DNA of 64,000 bases, from contig CAVPUC010000002.1 of NCBI GenBank assembly GCA_963708865.1, forward strand, positions 248,001 to 312,000. Reading direction: 5' to 3'. Positions 47,281 to 57,788 of the stretch are shown here, one piece after another. Origin of the DNA: DAIDKA01 sp963708865. GTDB lineage: Bacteria; Pseudomonadota; Gammaproteobacteria; Steroidobacterales; Steroidobacteraceae. The position numbers and the translations under genes are program-made. The notes beneath the pieces were generated by a model, which was given only the letters and a program-made list of their open reading frames with translations, was not told the origin of the DNA and did not search any database. The stretch's first letter is position 1, and the number at the start of each line of letters is the position of its first letter.

Positions 47281-48464
47281 CAGCCGCTCCGGCGGCGCAG
47301 TATCGCGGGACTCAATTCGCTGATGCTGTTGCAGCCCAGATGACCCAGCGCGCGGTCGATTTCCGTCATCAGGATCTCAAGGGCCCGGCGCACGCCCGGC
47401 TCACCGCCCGCCGCAAGTCCATACAGCGGGGCACGCCCGAGAATGACGGCATCGGCGCCCAGGGCCATGGCCTTGATCACATCGGTGCCGCGCCGGATGC
47501 CGCCGTCGACAATCAGGGTGAGCCGCTCGCCCACCGCCTGCGCGATCTCCGGCAGCATGGCGAGGCCGGACACGCAGTGGTCCATCTGCCGTCCGCCATG
47601 ATTGGTGAGCACGATGCCATCGCAGCCCTGATCGGCGGCGCGCTGCGCATCGGGCACGGACAGCACACCCTTGATGATGAGCTTGCGCGGCCACCGCCGG
47701 CGCAGCCACGCCACATCCTCCCAGGTGATACGGGGCGAAAAAAGCTTGGGGATCACGGTGCTGCCGCCGATGGCGCTGGCCGAACCGGGCGGCAGAAACG
47801 GTGCGAGGTTCGCCAGCTGCGGCACCCCATTGCGCAGCAGGACTTCCCAGGCCCAGCGCGGATGCCGCAGCATCGCGAGGCGGTTGCGCAGGGTCGGCAT
47901 ACCCGGACGCACGTAATTGCGCCGGTCCCACTCGCGCAGCCCAAAGACATTGGCATCGGTGGTGAAAACCAGGGCTTCGTAACCGGCGGCATCGGCGCGC
48001 GCAATGATGTCTTCCGCGCACTGGCGGTTGTGGGTCACGTAAAGCTGCATCCACAGCCGCCCGCCGGCCTGCTGCGGCACATCCTCCAGGCGCACCGCGG
48101 CCATCGTGCTCAGGCAGAACGGCAGGCCGGCCGCCGCCGCGGCCCGCGCCAGCGACAGATCGCCGTTGGGCTGCAGCACGCCGTTGCCGCCGGTGGGCCC
48201 GACGATCAGCGGGGAGGCGATCGGCTTGCCGAACAGCGTCACCCGCTGGTTGCGGTCGGCCGTGTTGACCAGGGTCTGGGGAACGAACTGCCAGGCGTCG
48301 AAGGACTCGCGATTGTTGCGCAACGCGTACTCATCATCGGAGCCGCCCTCGACGTACTCGAACACAAAGCCGGGCACGCGCCGCATCGCCCGCTCGCGCA
48401 GATCCGCGATGGACACGGCGCGTCCCAGATCGCGACCCCAATATCGGCGGCGGTGCCAGCCCAT
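47280..48464 (-). CDS. FMN-dependent alpha-hydroxy acid oxidizing protein (LldD family)
   Basis: An intact 394-residue TIM-barrel flavoenzyme. It oxidises 2-hydroxy acids (lactate, glycolate, mandelate) to 2-oxo acids. VEGGSDDEYALRNN and PLIVGPTGGNGVLQPNGD are at the FMN site, WMQLYVTHNR follows, and the catalytic His and Arg are in IVLTNHGGRQMDH. LIVDGGIRRGTDV and ALGADAVILGRAPLYGL bind phosphate. It heads the unit FMN oxidase, permease, peptidase. Mandelate or lactate is the usual substrate in related enzymes; the actual one is unknown. Confidence 0.94.
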   Translation of the reverse strand: MGWHRRRYWGRDLGRAVSIADLRERAMRRVPGFVFEYVEGGSDDEYALRNNRESFDAWQFVPQTLVNTADRNQRVTLFGKPIASPLIVGPTGGNGVLQPNGDLSLARAAAAAGLPFCLSTMAAVRLEDVPQQAGGRLWMQLYVTHNRQCAEDIIARADAAGYEALVFTTDANVFGLREWDRRNYVRPGMPTLRNRLAMLRHPRWAWEVLLRNGVPQLANLAPFLPPGSASAIGGSTVIPKLFSPRITWEDVAWLRRRWPRKLIIKGVLSVPDAQRAADQGCDGIVLTNHGGRQMDHCVSGLAMLPEIAQAVGERLTLIVDGGIRRGTDVIKAMALGADAVILGRAPLYGLAAGGEPGVRRALEILMTEIDRALGHLGCNSISELSPAILRRRSG

Positions 48465-48544
48465 GTGCGTCCTCGGCGTGCGCCGATGAAAGAGTAAGGA
48501 TGCGCGAGGCTAGCAGCTTTGGGCGCCGTGATTGAACTTGCGCC

Positions 48545-50693
48545 CTAGAAGGACTCCGTTACCCCGAGGAACAGACCGCGGCGCGGTCCATACTGCGGTG
48601 CGCCCACCCCCACGCCCGTGCCGTTGCGGATCTCGTACACCTTGTCCAGGAGGTTGATGACATCGATGCGCGCGGTCAGACCCGACAAGCCCTGACGCTC
48701 GAAGTCATGTTCGACGCCCAGGTTCACCTGCGTGTAGTAGGGCAGGTGATCGCCGTTGGGGATCGACTCGCCATCCGGAAGTAGCAGATTGGAGCGCAGA
48801 CCCGACCCCAGTAGCATGTCGGTGCTCAAGCGCGTGCCCTTCCACAGATAGGACAGGCCCGCCGAGGCGGTGACCTGCTGCTCGTGATCGAGGTGGATGT
48901 AATGATCGGCAATGTAGGCGAGATCATCGGCACTGAAGTTGAACTGGCTGGAAACGATGTCCTTGCCGATGGCGCGCTGTGAGGCGAGATTGGCGTAGGC
49001 CGACAAGGCCCCCGACATGGTATGAGCCGGTCCATTCAACGCCGTACACCTGGCCGTGGGCATAGTTGAACGGGGTCAGGATGATGGGCGCGCCGAACTG
49101 GCCCTCATCGACCAGATCGGTCGCCTGTTTGAAGTAGGTGTCCACGCCGACCGTGAAGCCCTTCGCCACGTTCTGTTCGATACCGAAGTCGTAGTAGTTG
49201 GAACGTTCGGCCTTGACCGGATCATCCTCAAGGACGCCCGGCGCCGCGGTGGTATTGGCGAACTGCCCGAGCGAGGTGCTGCCGACCAGCTCGAACGGCG
49301 GCGGGGAGAAGTAGCGGGAGTAACCGGCATGCACGGTGGTGTCGTTGAGCGGCTGCCACACCACATTTACGCGCGGACTCAACTGGCTGCCGCTGCTGAA
49401 GGCATTGTAGTGATCGAAGCGCAGCCCGTAATTCAGGGTGAGTACCGGGATGAGGTGCCATTCATCCTGCAGGTAGCCGCTCTCGATCACCTGGCCGGTG
49501 TTGTTGGTCTGGGCGATGCTCACCGGTTCATCGTTCACGGGCAGGCCGGTGGCCGGATTCGTGTCCAGCACCTGGGAGCTGGTGTCGCTGTGCAGGCGGT
49601 CGTACTGGAAGTAGACACCGGCACGCAGCGTATGGGCCTCGTTGAGCTTGTAGGCGCCGTCGCTTTGCAGGCCATAGGCCACGTCCTGTTTGTAGGCCTG
49701 CTGGGAGATGCCGTCGTACAGCAGGTCCCCGAGCGGATCCGGCACGAACCCCAGCGTGGAATTGCGCGCAATGAGCGAGGTCTGGAGGGTCAGCGGGCCG
49801 TTGGAGTGCTGCAGGCTCAGGATGCCGAACTGCGTGACCTCGCGCTGGTTTTCATTGAGGAACTCGCTCGGGTAGCCACTTTGACCGGCGACCGTGAGTC
49901 CCAGCGACGGTTGTTCGCCGCGCAGGTCCGGAATCTGGAAATCGGCATCCGATAACCCGACGATCGCACTCACGCGGTTGCTCGCATCGAGGACGTCCTC
50001 GGCATAGGCGAAGCCATGGTGCTGCTTGGTGTGATCGTGCAGCGGGTCGCTGCTGCCGTCGGGAGACTCGATTCCCAGATCGCTGCGCAGGAAGTCGCCG
50101 GTCACAAAGTAGGTATAGGGCCCGCTCGAACCCCCGTAATCGAAGCTGGGTTCAAGCTCGCCGTGGCTGCCGCCGTACAAGGTGACACTGCCACCGGGGT
50201 CGAGCGAGCCGCTCTTGGTGGTGAGATCGATAATGCCGGCGCTGCGCAGGCCGTACTGCGCGGGCAGGCTCCCCATGATCATCTGCATGGACTCGATCAG
50301 GCGCGGCGGCAGCGTTTGGCCAAAGACGCTGATGCCGTCCGGCAGGATGATGCCGTTCAAGCGGAACTGCAGGCCGTTGTGGTCGCCGCGGATATGCAGC
50401 TGGCCGAACGAATCCTGCGCGGCATCCGGAACCTGCAGCATCACCTGGTTCATGAGGACGTTGTCGCCGCCCGGTGCGGCATCGATGGCGGCCGAGTCGA
50501 TGGTGTAGGTCGAGGCGCCTACCTGGGTCTGGATATGGGAGCGCTCCTCATTGAGGTGCTGCGCCGTGATGACCACCGTCTGCATGGGGTTGCTGGAGGA
50601 GTCGGCGACCTGGGCTGAGACGCTCGCAATACCGCCCGACAGGACGAACGCGAGCGGCACAGCCAGCGCCACGCTGAATCTGGAATTGGACAT
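48545..50693 (-). CDS. TonB-dependent outer membrane receptor (frame change near 49028)
   Basis: About 716 residues. Signal peptide (SVALAVPLAFVLSGGIASVSAQ), plug domain with MQTVVITAQHLNEERS, FGQLHIRGDHNGLQFRLNG, IESMQMIMGSLPAQYG and SAGIIDLTTKSGSLD, then the barrel with GYLQDEWHLIPVLTLNYGLR and SPRVNVVWQPLNDTTVH. After the frame change it ends YGPRRGLFLGVTESF. The plug segment DPLHDHTKQHH is His-rich. A small protein with HxxxH and CxxC lies upstream in the same direction, so the two may serve metal uptake. The start is the ATG at 50693. Confidence 0.93.
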
Positions 50694-50774
50694 GGGTTGA
50701 ACTTCCGCAATCTGGCAAAGACCTTAACGGCCGCGACCCGGAAGCGTCCGGCGTCACGGGCAACACTCTGGCGG

Positions 50775-51125
50775 TCAGGCCAGGTGCGGAGGTCCGCGGT
50801 TGCGGGGGGTGGAGCGCTGTGCGGCGGGACTTGCGTACTGAGGCTCGGCTTGTGGGCAGAGCTGGGTGGTGGGCGCGGCCCCTGGGGCGAGCGAACTGGA
50901 CAGCGCACTCCCCAACTGACCGAAGGACTGGCAGCCCGGGCAGACGCCATCGTCAGCGGCGCTTTGCGACGCCTGGACACTGACCTGGTGGGGATTGGCC
51001 GCATAGGCGGCATGGCTGAGCTGGTGCAGCCAGGCGCCGTGCTGCGACAGGATCAGCAGCAACGGCAGCAGCAGGCTGATGCGCCTGCGGCGGATGGCGG
51101 TGATCTGGTGCAGGGTACGGCCCAT
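50775..51125 (-). CDS. Small secreted protein, possible DUF2946 type
   Basis: A 116-residue protein with a signal peptide (ISLLLPLLLILSQHGAWL) then HQLSHAAYA and a CPGCQSFGQLGSALSS motif, followed by a Pro/Gln-rich tail. The HxxxH and CxxC spacing resembles DUF2946 proteins, which are found by metal-transport genes, but this is a weak match. It lies 81 bases upstream of the TonB receptor on the same strand and may be co-transcribed. Confidence 0.52.
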   Translation of the reverse strand: MGRTLHQITAIRRRRISLLLPLLLILSQHGAWLHQLSHAAYAANPHQVSVQASQSAADDGVCPGCQSFGQLGSALSSSLAPGAAPTTQLCPQAEPQYASPAAQRSTPRNRGPPHLA

Positions 51126-51186
51126 TCAGCGTTTGACCCCCGCCATCATAGCGAGGTTCCCGCACGGCTGGAATGACCGCACCAAT

Positions 51187-51214
51187 GAAAACGGGGAGGG
51201 CAGGCCCTCCCCGT
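51187..51214 (-). terminator. Intrinsic terminator after the porin gene
   Basis: On the minus strand a stem of about 11 bp (ACGGGGAGGGC paired with GCCCTCCCCGT around two to four loop bases) is followed by TTTTC, as expected for a terminator. It lies 52 bases after the porin stop codon (51266). Confidence 0.72.
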
Positions 51215-51265
51215 CAAAACCACGATGCCAGCGCGGACCGGAACGGTCCGCGTCAGCCGTTGTGG

Positions 51266-52396
51266 CTAGGGCAGACTGAACTTGTAGACGCCCTGGATCG
51301 CAAACTCAGTGTTGTTGTTCGCGAAGGTGTCCTCTTCCTCGGAGTTATTGTAGGCGCGGGTGTACGCGAAGCCGCTGTTGTACAGTCCGTCAGACAACTT
51401 GTCGTAGCGCAGTTCGCCGCGGATCTCGAAGTTCTTGACCGGCGAGTAGCCGATGGTCACGGTGCCTTCAAGGGCGTGGCCGTAGCCAACGTAGTTGAGA
51501 TATTCGCCACGAACCGACAGTCGCAAGGCATCGCTGAACGCATAGTTGGCGTACCCGGCGAAGCCATTGACATGATAGTGAGAGGAGAAGTCACCGGACT
51601 GCTGATAGAAATCAGCATTCAGAATCAGCGTCAGCGCTGAGGTAACGTTGTAGGTGCCAACGAAGTCGAGCAGCGACAGATCCACGCCGTCGAACTGATC
51701 TTGCCGAAATAACCGGTGGCGGCGAATGACAGCATCTTGTTCGGTGTAAAGGTCGCGCTGAATTCGCCGGTCTTGGAACCGAAGTTCGTGTCCGTGCTGT
51801 TCCAGCCGTTGTTCACGCCGACGATCACACTGACCGTGTCAGTGACGGCGTAGGTTGCGCGAAACCCAGTGTGATCCAGGGGTTCGAGTTCCCAGAACAG
51901 CAGCGAGCGCGAGAAGTTCGTATCCTGCGACGGGATTGATGACTTCGGCGCCTGCCAGCGTCACGAACTTGCCCGCGATCACGGTCAGGGGACCGGTCGC
52001 GTATTGCAGGTAGGCTTGGCGCACATCGACGCTGCTGCCACTGCCGCCTTCGTTCTGGCTGAGGATCTGGGCATCGGTGCCCGCGATGATATCGACGAAG
52101 CCGCCAATGCCTGTCTTGGGCTGGTAGCCGATCTGCAGGCCAGCTTCATCCAGCTGGAAGGAATCGTGGTCCTGATCGAAACCGCGCCATTCGGAGCCCG
52201 GGTAGCCGTTCGAGTGGTAATAGGACGCAGCAATATCGCCGCTTACGGTCAGGCCCCAGCCCGTGAGCAAGTCGCCGAGTGCCGGAACGGCCGGTGGGGC
52301 CGGTGCCGGGGCGGCGGGCGCATCAGCAGCCAGGAGCAGCCGTGGCGCGGCCGCAACGATAGCGGCAGCAATGATAGCGCGAGTGGTATTTCGCAT
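51266..52396 (-). CDS. Outer membrane beta-barrel porin, OmpL-like (two frame changes)
   Basis: About 376 residues. The signal peptide (RAIIAAAIVAAAPRLLLA) is followed by an Ala/Pro-rich stretch and beta strands: LTVSGDIAASYYHSNG, FQLDEAGLQIGYQPKTGIGG, VDVRQAYLQYATGPLTVIAG, VSVIVGVNNGWNSTDTNFG, LLDFVGTYNVTSALTLIL and FEIRGELRYDKLSDGLYN. The strand pattern and the closing Phe-Ser-Leu-Pro fit the OmpL-like/BBP porin-2 class, which lets small solutes pass. Frame changes near 51920 and 51690. The start is the ATG at 52396. Confidence 0.82.
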
Positions 52397-52930
52397 GATG
52401 ACAGGGTCCTCGTAAATGAAACGGAAGCGGAACTGATTCACAAAATTTCGTTCGGTGGCGCGACGGCTGCAATCGTTATGCCAAATGTCCCAGCCATTTG
52501 AAAACATAGGGTTACAGCTTGGATCGTCGCGTCGAAAAATTCGAACGCACCGGAATGAATCAGTCCCGGGTACCCGTGGCACCATTGTGGTGCGCAATGT
52601 CGGGCACCGGCGCAGTGTACCAGACTAAGTGATGCGTCGCCGCAACGCGGCAAAAAAGTCGCTGTCGCGCCGCAGTACAGGCACGCCTGAGTGGAAAGCT
52701 CCCCTGGGCGTCGCGGGGTTCAGTGATCGATGACGATGGGGATGGAGACGGCGCGCCAATGCCATGTCAGCGGCGGTTGAAGCGTTCGCCTGCACGTTGG
52801 GCAAACGGGCTTTGACAAGTCATCGCGATGTCGCGTTGAGCAGGTCCTGATACGATGCGCGTCGGTGCACCTGTCACAAGCAGGTGCGCGTTATGCACGC
52901 GTCAATACAGCGCTACGTCAGGATACACCA
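52397..52930. other. Divergent 534-base intergenic region
   Basis: It lies between the porin gene and the molybdenum hydroxylase genes, so it should carry both promoters. No gene was recognised. A TTGACA at 52812 has no matching -10 at 16-18 bases. A hairpin occurs at 52867-52887. Confidence 0.55.
52867..52887. promoter_or_regulatory. Inverted repeat before the IorA-like gene
   Basis: GCACCTG and CAGGTGC are a perfect 7-bp inverted repeat with a 7-base spacer, 44 bases before the ATG at 52931. It could be an operator for a dimeric regulator or a leader hairpin. Confidence 0.4.
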
Positions 52931-53410
52931 ATGAGCTACACAATCAATGTGAACGGTACGCCTCACACCGTCGATGTCGACGGTGACACGCCACTGCTGT
53001 GGGTGTTGCGGGACACGCTTGATTTGAAGGGCAGCAAATTTGGCTGCGGCATGGGCCTGTGCGGCGCCTGCACGGTCCACATCAATGGGACCGCGACACG
53101 CTCGTGCATCACGCCGATCAGCACGGTGACCAAGGCCGCTGTCACGACCATCGAAGGCATTGGCACGAGTGACATGGGCAAGAAGGTGCAGGACGCCTGG
53201 CTGCAGATCGACGTGCCGCAATGCGGCTACTGCCAAGCCGGACAGATCATGTCGGCCACCGCGCTGCTGAATGCCAATCAAAAGCCTACTGACCAGGACA
53301 TCGACAATGCGATGACCGGTAACCTGTGTCGCTGCGCCACCTACACGCGCATTCGCGCGGCCATCAAGCAGGCCGCCGGCTTGCCCATCACCGATTCGCG
53401 GGAGGTCTGA
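52931..53410 (+). CDS. 2Fe-2S subunit of a molybdenum hydroxylase (IorA-like)
   Basis: A 159-residue protein with two 2Fe-2S clusters. The plant-type ferredoxin domain has CGMGLCGACTVHINGTATRSC and the alpha-helical domain has QCGYCQAGQIM and NLCRCATYTRIRAAI. It starts at ATG 52931 (MSYTINVNGTPHTV). It is the small electron-transfer subunit of aldehyde or isoquinoline-type oxidoreductases. It ends 2 bases before the large subunit. No FAD subunit is nearby, which is typical for the Ior class. Confidence 0.95.
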   Translation: MSYTINVNGTPHTVDVDGDTPLLWVLRDTLDLKGSKFGCGMGLCGACTVHINGTATRSCITPISTVTKAAVTTIEGIGTSDMGKKVQDAWLQIDVPQCGYCQAGQIMSATALLNANQKPTDQDIDNAMTGNLCRCATYTRIRAAIKQAAGLPITDSREV

Positions 53411-53412
53411 TC

Positions 53413-55741
53413 ATGACCATCGCATCGTCCATCACGCAGCGTGTCACGGGCAACGAAGCCGTTTCGCGCCGCGTCTTCCTCTCAGTCAGCGCGGCCGCCG
53501 GCGGCGGCATGCTCCTGTCACTGAGTATTCCCGAACTGGCCGACGCCTCGGTGCCGCTGGGCATTACGGATATCGCCGACCACGGTTCGATCCCCGCGAT
53601 CAATGCCTACGTGCGCATCTCGCCGGACAACAAGATCACCATCACCTCCAAGGTTCCGGAGATCGGTCAGGGCATCAAGACCTCGCTGCCGATGATCATC
53701 GCCGAGGAACTCGATGCGGACTGGAGCACGGTGCACATCGAGCAGGCGCCGCTTGATGCCAAGCTCTACGGTGCGCAGTTCGCCGGCGGCAGCTTCTCCA
53801 CGCCCCTGAACTGGGACCCGCTGCGACGCGCCGGCGCGGCGGCGCGCGCCATGCTGATCACGGCTGCGGCGCAGACCTGGCACGTCCCGGAGTCCGACTG
53901 CACCACCTCACTCGGCAAAGTGACCAACAAGGCCGGCAAATCGTTGAGCTACGGCGAGCTCGCGGCCCGGGCCGCGAAAGTCACACCGCCCGACCTCAAG
54001 ACCGTGATGCTCAAGGATCCGAAGGACTACACGATCATCGGCAAGTCCGTCGGCGGTATCGACAACCAGAAAGTCGTCACCGGCCAGCCACTGTTCGGCA
54101 TCGATGTGACGGTGGCGGGCATGCGCTACGCCGTATTCCAGAAGTGTCCGGTATTCGGCGGCAAGGTGGTCAGCGCCAATGTAGATGAGGTCAAGGCCCT
54201 GCCCGGCATCCTCAATGTATTCATCATCCAGCCGGAAGGCCCGACGGGGCTGCCGGATGGCATGGCGATGGGCCTGCAAAGTGGCGTCGCCATCGTCGCC
54301 AGCAGCTGGTGGCAGGCGAACAAGGCCCTGGAGTCCCTGAAAGTGGTCTGGGACGAAGGTCCGGTGGCGAGCCAAAGTTCGGCGGCGTTCGCCGCAAAAG
54401 CGCAGGAGCTGTCCACGCAAGCTCCGCACAAGGTCATCCGCAAGGACGGCGATGCCAAGGCCGCACTGGCGAGTGCGGCCAAGACCATCGAGGCGGCGTA
54501 CTCCTACCCGTTCGTGTATCACTGCAACCTCGAGCCGCAAAATTCCACCGCCGCCTTCAAGGACGGCAAGCTTGAGATCTGGTCGCCGACGCAGAATCCC
54601 GGTTCGGGCAAGACGCTCATCGCCAAGACCTTGGGACTGGCCGAAGATGCGGTGACGGTCCACATGACCCGCGTCGGCGGTGGCTTCGGTCGGCGCCTGG
54701 GCAGTGACTTCATGGTCGAAGCGGCCATGATCGCGAAGCTGCAAGGCGAACCGGTGAAGCTGCTGTGGAACCGCAACCAGGATCTGCAGCATGAGTTCTA
54801 CCGTCCGGGCGGTTTCCACTACTTCAAGGCCGGGCTCGATGCGCAGGGCCAGCTGATCGCCTTTACGGATCACTACATCGGCTACGAAAACAACGGCAAG
54901 GCCTCCAACAGCGCGGATCTGGCAGCCGGGGAATTTCCCGCCAAGTACGTGAAGAATCTGGAGCTCGCCACCTCCACCATGCAACTGGGTGTGCCGACCG
55001 GCCCGATGCGCGCGCCGGGCAGCAACGCCCACGCGTTCGTGTTCCAGTCTTTCCTGGACGAGGTGGCCCACGCCGCCGGCAAGGACCCGCTGCAGCATCT
55101 GATCGATCTGTATGCCCAGGAGCGCGCAGCGCCGCCGCCGCCGCCGCCACCCGGCATGGGCCGCCCGCCGGGCGGTGGGCGCGGGGGCGGGGGTGGCTTC
55201 CCGATGGGCGCACCGTTTGATGCGCAAGCGCGCGCAGGGCGTGCTCACGATGGTGGGGGAGAAGTCCGGCTGGGGTAAGCGCCAGCTGCCCAAGGGCACC
55301 GGCATGGGCGTGGCGTTCTACTACAGCCACCTCGGATACTTTGCCGAGGTCGTGCAGGCCACCGTGTCACCCGATGATGGTAGCGTCAAGGTGGACAAGG
55401 TGTGGGTCGTGGGCGATGTGGGCAGCACCATCATCAATCCGACCGGCGCCCTCAATCAGTGTCAGGGCGCGGCGCTCGATGGCATCAGCCAGGCATTGAA
55501 TGCCCGGGTCACGATCGATCGGGGTCGGATCGCGCAGACTTTCCCGGACTATCCGCTGCTGCGCATGTACCAGGCGCCGCCCGTGCAGGTCGACTTCAAG
55601 ATCACGCCAAACTCACCGACCGGTCTGGGTGAGCCGGCACTGCCGCCGGTGATTCCGGCGCTGTGCAATGCCATCTTTGCCGCCAGCGGCAAGCGCATCC
55701 GTAATCTGCCCATCGATACGACACTGCTGAAGTCAACCTGA
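53413..55741 (+). CDS. Molybdopterin-binding subunit, IorB-like (frame change near 55217)
   Basis: About 775 residues. A Tat signal (RRVFLSVSAAAGGGMLLSLS) is followed by the molybdopterin domains: TITSKVPEIGQGIKTSLP, LDAKLYGAQFAGGSFST, VTVHMTRVGGGFGRRLGSD, GPMRAPGSNAHAFVF and GMGVAFYYSHLGYFAE. The active-site Glu is in PTGLGEPALPPVIPA near the end. A Pro/Gly-rich insertion (PPPPPPPGMGRPPGGGRGGG) lies near residues 598-618, just before the frame change. It is the catalytic subunit for hydroxylation of aldehydes or N-heterocycles in the periplasm. Confidence 0.94.
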
Positions 55742-55767
55742 GAACGCTGCGCTAGCGTGCAAGACCA

Positions 55768-55802
55768 AAGGCCCGCCCGGCGTCCAGGCGGGCCTTTTTT
55801 TT
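55768..55802 (+). terminator. Intrinsic terminator after the IorB-like gene
   Basis: GGCCCGCC pairs with GGCGGGCC around a 9-base loop, then a run of eight T bases. It ends the molybdenum hydroxylase unit; the A-rich left side (CCAAAG) allows weak action in the other direction too. Confidence 0.87.
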
Positions 55803-56214
55803 AGCTTCCCTCGCCCGCCATCCGGTCCCGCTTCATGGCGGCGTAGTCGACATGTCGAATGGTCGCAATGCCGCAACGCTCCTGGTCGACGAGCACCTTG
55901 TCGAAATTGCGGTTGACGGTATGGGACGAGAAGGTCAGTCCGACCCGGTCGGCAACGTGCAGCCGGTAGCACGGATCGCGGACGTGGATCAGGTAGGCGT
56001 CATTGACGGTCGTGAAAAATACGACGTCCTTGTCGCCGAAGGTGCGAAAACCGTCGTAGTGCCCGAAGTACGGGAAGCTGTCGATGGGCGGCCCGGCGTA
56101 CTTCAGAAAGGTCGCCTGAAGCGCCCGCTCCGCGTTGCTGGGCGGGACCGCCGCACATGCCGCCATGACACCCACAGCCGTCATCGCGGCCACCAGTCGT
56201 ATCGATGTGGTCAT
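55801..56214 (-). CDS. DUF6491 family lipoprotein
   Basis: A 137-residue lipoprotein. A hydrophobic signal (LVAAMTAVGVMAACAA) has a lipobox-like VMAAC. The core shows KYAGPPIDSFPYFGHYDGF, FFTTVNDAYLIHVRDPC, LTFSSHTVNRNFDKV and CGIATIRHVDYAAM, the DUF6491 pattern with two cysteines. Function unknown. It follows the close homologue at 56227-56631, so the two are a tandem pair. Confidence 0.83.
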   Translation of the reverse strand: MTTSIRLVAAMTAVGVMAACAAVPPSNAERALQATFLKYAGPPIDSFPYFGHYDGFRTFGDKDVVFFTTVNDAYLIHVRDPCYRLHVADRVGLTFSSHTVNRNFDKVLVDQERCGIATIRHVDYAAMKRDRMAGEGS

Positions 56215-56226
56215 GTCGTGGGCAAC

Positions 56227-56631
56227 TTAAGGAGGCGCGAGGTGCGCTTTCTTCATGGCCAGGTAGTCGATGTGCCGGATCGACTCGATGCGGCAACGGT
56301 CGCCGCCGACCAGCACGGCGTCGACACTGCGGGTGACGGTCCTCGCGCTCGAAGTCAGTTTCACGTCGTTGGCAAACGGCAGCTCAACGCATGGCTTCAT
56401 CACGTGGATCAAGTAGGCGTCGTTGATGTCGGTCCAGATCACCAGATCCTGGCCGCCCAGGGTGCGAAAGCCATCGTAGTGGCCCAGGTAGGTGAAACTA
56501 TCGATCGGCGGCCCGGCGTACTGCAGGTACGTCTCCAGGGTTGGCGCCGGCGACGCCGCCGCGGCTGCCGCACAACCTAACACGAGGCCCAGCACCGCAA
56601 TCGCGGCCGACAATCGGGTAAATGTCCGCAT
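56227..56631 (-). CDS. DUF6491 family lipoprotein (paralogue)
   Basis: A 134-residue protein homologous to the one after it: QYAGPPIDSFTYLGHYDGF, VIWTDINDAYLIHVMKPC, LTSSARTVTRSVDAV and CRIESIRHIDYLAM. A signal peptide (LSAAIAVLGLVLGCAAA) has a lipobox-like VLGC. The two genes are separated by 12 bases. Pairwise identity looks about half. Confidence 0.83.
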   Translation of the reverse strand: MRTFTRLSAAIAVLGLVLGCAAAAAASPAPTLETYLQYAGPPIDSFTYLGHYDGFRTLGGQDLVIWTDINDAYLIHVMKPCVELPFANDVKLTSSARTVTRSVDAVLVGGDRCRIESIRHIDYLAMKKAHLAPP

Positions 56632-56696
56632 ACGCTGCTCCTTGAAAAGGACCCATTTTACAACGTTGCAGCCGGTGCGCGCGTTTACGGCGTCCG

Positions 56697-57771
56697 TCAG
56701 GGCTTGGCTTGCGCTGCCTCCGGCGGCGCAGGAGCATTCGCCAGCAGCTGACGGCTCAGGGCCTTGCGCCCCGACAGCGTGGCCAGTTCAGTCAGCCGTG
56801 CGGCGTACGCCGGTCGGTCCGGATAGAACTTTGGATTGGTGCGCAAACGAATCTCCAGCGCCTCAAGTGCCATGCCCGTTTCACCATTCACCAATAGTTT
56901 CCCCAAGTATTCATTGGCCACCCGGTCGCCAATCAACAGATCATCCCAGCTGCAGGTCGCCTCCAGCAGCGTGTGGTATTCGGTGAAGGGATGGGTGTCC
57001 GGACAATGCTGGCGCATCCACTCCTGCAGCGTCGCCCAAGCCTCACTGCGGCGCTTCAGGCGCAGCAGTGCGTAGGTGCGATCCAGAACGCGCGGCCCGC
57101 TCATTGGCGTGGTGGCGTTGATCGCGCGCGCTCAGCCGCTCGCCGTGCGTGTGGGTGGCCAGCTGCAGTTCCACCCGTCGTTCGAATATCGCGCCGCCGA
57201 CGAAAGCGAATACGCCCATCAATACCAGCTGCGCGAGCGCCAGTGTCAGGAGCAGCGAATCCAAAGTCCGCGCCAGCCACACGATGAGCAGCGCGCCGCC
57301 CAGCGTGACCGCCAGCACCAACACATAGGTCCCACCCAGACCCTTCATGACGCGCCCGATCGCCAGCGGCGACAGCGCATGCAACCAGCTGTCGCTGATG
57401 GCCAGCAGCCCGATCGTCGCCGGCAGCGCCGTGAGCAGCAGCGCGCCAAGCGCGAAGCCTGCGAGCGGCCCGAGCGCCTGATACGCCCCCCAGCACACGA
57501 TGAAACCCAGTGAGACGATTATTGCCTGAATCAGGGGCCTTTGTTCATCGACAGGATTGAGCATCTCGACCGACATTACCGGTGGCTCGTCGTGGCCGGC
57601 GACCACGCTATCAAGCAGCGCATAACAGTACTTGAAGAACCAGGACACCAGGATCAGGTCCATGAGGATGCCGAACAGCCGCCCCATGATGGCGTAGTAC
57701 CAAAGCACCGTGAACACACCCACCAGAATCAGCGGTGCGGCGCGGAAGGGCATGAGCAGATAGCGCGTCAT
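56697..57771 (-). CDS. Multi-pass membrane protein (frame change near 57110)
   Basis: About 358 residues. Four or five transmembrane helices (LILVGVFTVLWYYAIMG, AIIVSLGFIVCWGAYQAL, LGALLLTALPATIGLLA, TYVLVLAVTLGGALLIVWL, LALAQLVLMGVFAFVG) are followed by a C-terminal soluble domain with helical repeats (ALLRLKRRSEAWATLQEWM, LLEATCSWDDLLIGDRVA, ALEALEIRLRTNPKFYPDR), probably TPR-like. The start is the ATG at 57771, divergent from recQ with 17 bases between. No family was recognised. Confidence 0.7.
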
Positions 57772-57788
57772 GTACACTTTGGCGATCC

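Noticed and set aside
47262..48497. Plus-strand open frame of 411 codons
   Set aside because: Antisense to the FMN oxidase gene, with Gln/His/Arg-rich sequence typical of a shadow.
52812..52856. Promoter with TTGACA before the IorA-like gene
   Set aside because: No acceptable -10 at 16-18 bases; the nearest TACGAT is far too distant.
53908..55305. Minus-strand open frame of 465 codons
   Set aside because: Antisense to the IorB-like gene and without motifs.
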